Shown: positions 62,475-64,000 of the stretch, piece after piece
Layout of the letters: every line of letters begins with the position of its first letter
How positions within the stretch are numbered: the stretch's first letter is position 1
Source of the DNA: CAXXOK01 sp035353615
GTDB lineage: Bacteria; Bacillota; Clostridia; Christensenellales; Aristaeellaceae
Direction of reading: 5' to 3'
Length of the DNA: 64,000 nt
Assembly (NCBI GenBank): GCA_035353615.1
Contig: DAOPZY010000015.1
Span: forward strand, 6,349-70,348
The notes under the pieces: generated by a model
The model's input: the letters and a program-made list of their open reading frames with translations, nothing else
What the model was told of the DNA's origin: nothing
Databases searched by the model: none
Made by a program: the position numbers and the translations under genes

Positions 62475-63326
62475 CTAACTAAGCTTTCTGCGCAGGTACT
62501 GACTTGTGTTTTCAATAATCAGCACCACCACGAACAGCGCGATCAGCACCGTGCCTAGCCCTTCGTAATCGCGCCAGCCGACGCGCTCGTTAATCAGGAT
62601 GCCCAAACCGCCCGCGCCTACATAACCGAGGATGGAAGCGGCGCGAATGTTGATTTCAAACGAATACAGGCAATGGGAAAGGTAGGTGGGCAATATCTGC
62701 GGAAAAACCGCGCTCCAGAACGCCTGAAATTTGGAAGCGCCAAGCGCCTCCATGGCTTCAAACGCGCCCATATCGATGGTTTCAATGCTTTCATAAAGCA
62801 TTTTACTCACAATGCCAAAGGTGAAAATCGTAATCGCAACCGTGCCGGCAAAGGTGCCAAGGTTAAAAATCAGCGCGCAAATCGATGCGATCACAAGGGT
62901 TGGCAGCGTGCGCACAATGTTGAGCAGCACGCGCAAAAGCGCCACCACTGCGCCGTTTTTGTTGATGTTGGCGGAAGCGACCACCGCGAAGGGCAGCGCA
63001 AGCGTGGAGCCCAGCACCGAGCCCATGACGGACATCTTAATCGTATCCAATAAAGGACCGATCACCTTGCTTAAATAGCTCCAGTCCGGATTGAACACTT
63101 TGGCGAGGATGACCGTGAACTGGTGCCCGCGCTTGATGATGATGCCCAAATCAAATTCCGTTACCACAAGCGAACCCCACACCGCCGCGACCAGTACCAG
63201 CAGGATCAGCCAAACGCGGGAGCGCGGCTTTTGAACCTCATGGTCGCCAACCTTCATGGCGCGCGGCGGAAAAATCCGGTCAAACAGAGGCGGTTTTACC
63301 TTACGGTAGGCTTTGGCGCGCGCCAT
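62475..63326 (-). CDS. phnE: PhnE-type phosphonate ABC transporter permease (first)
   Basis: 283 aa; ATG 63326 overlaps the phnC stop as TGATG. An N-terminal cytoplasmic stretch is followed by about six membrane helices (the first VWLILLVLVAAVWGSLVVTE). The coupling loop is ETIDMGAFEAMEALGASKFQ followed by AFWSAVFPQILPTYLS, with GYVGAGGLGILINERVG later. This organisation (one ATPase, two related permeases) is that of PhnCE1E2 phosphonate importers. The substrate-binding protein PhnD is not in the window; it should lie upstream, beyond the right edge. Confidence 0.92.
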   Translation of the reverse strand: MARAKAYRKVKPPLFDRIFPPRAMKVGDHEVQKPRSRVWLILLVLVAAVWGSLVVTEFDLGIIIKRGHQFTVILAKVFNPDWSYLSKVIGPLLDTIKMSVMGSVLGSTLALPFAVVASANINKNGAVVALLRVLLNIVRTLPTLVIASICALIFNLGTFAGTVAITIFTFGIVSKMLYESIETIDMGAFEAMEALGASKFQAFWSAVFPQILPTYLSHCLYSFEINIRAASILGYVGAGGLGILINERVGWRDYEGLGTVLIALFVVVLIIENTSQYLRRKLS

Positions 63327-64000
63327 CAGGCTTTCGCCTCCTCACGCGGTTGATCCGGATTCCGGTTTGCCTGCGCTTTTGCGGCCGCAATCTCCTCCGC
63401 GTCCTTGGCGCTTTGCTCGTCGATCGCTTTGGGCACTGGCGCGCCGTTATAAATTACATCCAGAATATCCTGCGTTACTTCCGAAACCGGGCCGTCGTAC
63501 ACAATCTCGCCCGCGCGGATGCCGATCACCCGATCGGCAAAATCCAGCGCCAAATCCACGTGATGAATGTTAATCAGAATGGAGATGTTCATTTCCTGAT
63601 TGATTCGCTTAAAATCGTTCATTACCTGATTGGCGGTTACGGGGTCCAGCGCCGCCACAGGCTCGTCCGCCAAAATGATCGAAGGGTTTTGGTTAAGCGT
63701 GCGCGCCAGCGCCACGCGCTGCTGCTGGCCGCCGGAAAGCTGGTCGCAGCGGGTATACGCCTTATCCAGAATGCCCACTTTATCCAATGCCGCGAGGGCC
63801 GCCATTTCCTGCTTCTGGGTAAAAATGCCAAACAGCACGCGGAAGAAGCCCATATCCGGCACCATCGACGTGAGCACATTCTTAATCACGGTGGAACGCG
63901 TAACCAGGTTAAAGGATTGGAAGATCATGCCGATATGGCGACGAAAGCGCCGTAGGGCTTTTCCCCGAAGCGACATCACGTTTACTCCGTCCACCGTGAC
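63326..64000 (-). CDS. phnC: PhnC-type phosphonate ABC transporter ATPase, 5' end cut by window edge
   Basis: The last 224 codons of an ABC ATPase are present; the start and the Walker A lie beyond the right edge. Visible are the Q-loop IGMIFQSFNLVTRSTVIKNV, the signature QLSGGQQQRVALART, Walker B SIILADEPVAALDP and the H-loop INIHHVDLALDFADRVIG. The segment MGFFRVLFGIFT is typical of PhnC. The C-terminus has an extra acidic/alanine-rich tail (about 25 residues). It is the ATP-driving subunit for the two PhnE permeases. Confidence 0.92.
   Translation of the reverse strand, partial: VTVDGVNVMSLRGKALRRFRRHIGMIFQSFNLVTRSTVIKNVLTSMVPDMGFFRVLFGIFTQKQEMAALAALDKVGILDKAYTRCDQLSGGQQQRVALARTLNQNPSIILADEPVAALDPVTANQVMNDFKRINQEMNISILINIHHVDLALDFADRVIGIRAGEIVYDGPVSEVTQDILDVIYNGAPVPKAIDEQSAKDAEEIAAAKAQANRNPDQPREEAKA

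Noticed and set aside
60925..62478. Plus-strand open frame of over 500 codons across the nucleotidase and permease genes
   Set aside because: It spans two intact minus-strand genes, has no recognisable domain and no ribosome binding site.

Overview
The window looks like chromosome from a moderately GC-rich Gram-positive anaerobe of the Firmicutes, probably class Clostridia. The evidence is the ctsR-mcsA-mcsB-clpC stress operon, the MrfA/MrfB repair pair, a Firmicutes-type LexA with a GAAC-N4-GTTT box, PgpH (YqfF), DUF1934, the UPF0237/UPF0210 pair, a CotH gene, AGGAGG ribosome binding sites and many SigA-like promoters (TTGACA, 16-18 bp, TATAAT). I see no rRNA, tRNA, CRISPR array, insertion sequence or prophage. 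Coding density is high and short operons alternate in strand. A family- or genus-level assignment is not possible from this alone.

Layout. 1-8.6 kb (minus): the CtsR-controlled heat-shock operon ctsR-mcsA-mcsB-clpC, then mrfA-mrfB and a TPR gene cut by the left edge. 8.7-14.1 kb (minus): hflK-hflC, an OmpR-type two-component system and a DUF4342-type membrane protein. 14.2-23 kb: degV (+), a GH65 glycoside phosphorylase (-) with a LacI/CcpA-like operator, then a plus-strand run of an MtaD-like deaminase and three overlapping glycosyltransferases. 23.4-28 kb (minus): lexA-mgtC-psuK-psuG, packed like one unit, and an lrp-lysE pair. 28.3-30 kb: a tyrosine recombinase flanked by non-coding DNA. 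30.2-36 kb (minus): a surface cassette of CotH kinase with lamin-tail domains, DUF4956 membrane protein, VTC-type polyphosphate polymerase domain and a secreted papain-fold-like protein. 36.5-40 kb (minus): a CTP synthase lacking its glutaminase cysteine, a metallo-hydrolase, an unknown protein and a DUF1934 protein. 40-45 kb: ispE, UPF0237/UPF0210, a pyridoxal kinase and a sodium/solute symporter. 45.3-50.9 kb (plus): the operon phoH-pgpH-ybeY/cdd-era for RNA maturation, cyclic-di-AMP turnover and ribosome assembly. 51-56.4 kb (minus): HAD phosphatase, RluA-type pseudouridine synthase, an unknown protein, branched-chain aminotransferase and a secreted peptidoglycan-binding protein. 56.6-60 kb (plus): a PfkB kinase, a class II aldolase and a DUF362 ferredoxin protein. 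60-64 kb (minus): a PhnC-PhnE-PhnE transporter cut by the right edge, with a cytoplasmic 5'-nucleotidase-family phosphatase.

The two points most worth follow-up are the CTP synthase whose glutaminase nucleophile is glycine (residue 381), and the CotH/DUF4956/VTC/secreted-protein cassette, which has the shape of an envelope modification or polyphosphate system. Other items are a possible LexA-linked pseudouridine catabolic operon, an McsB without a recognisable RDxxRA motif, and a YbeY-cytidine deaminase fusion.
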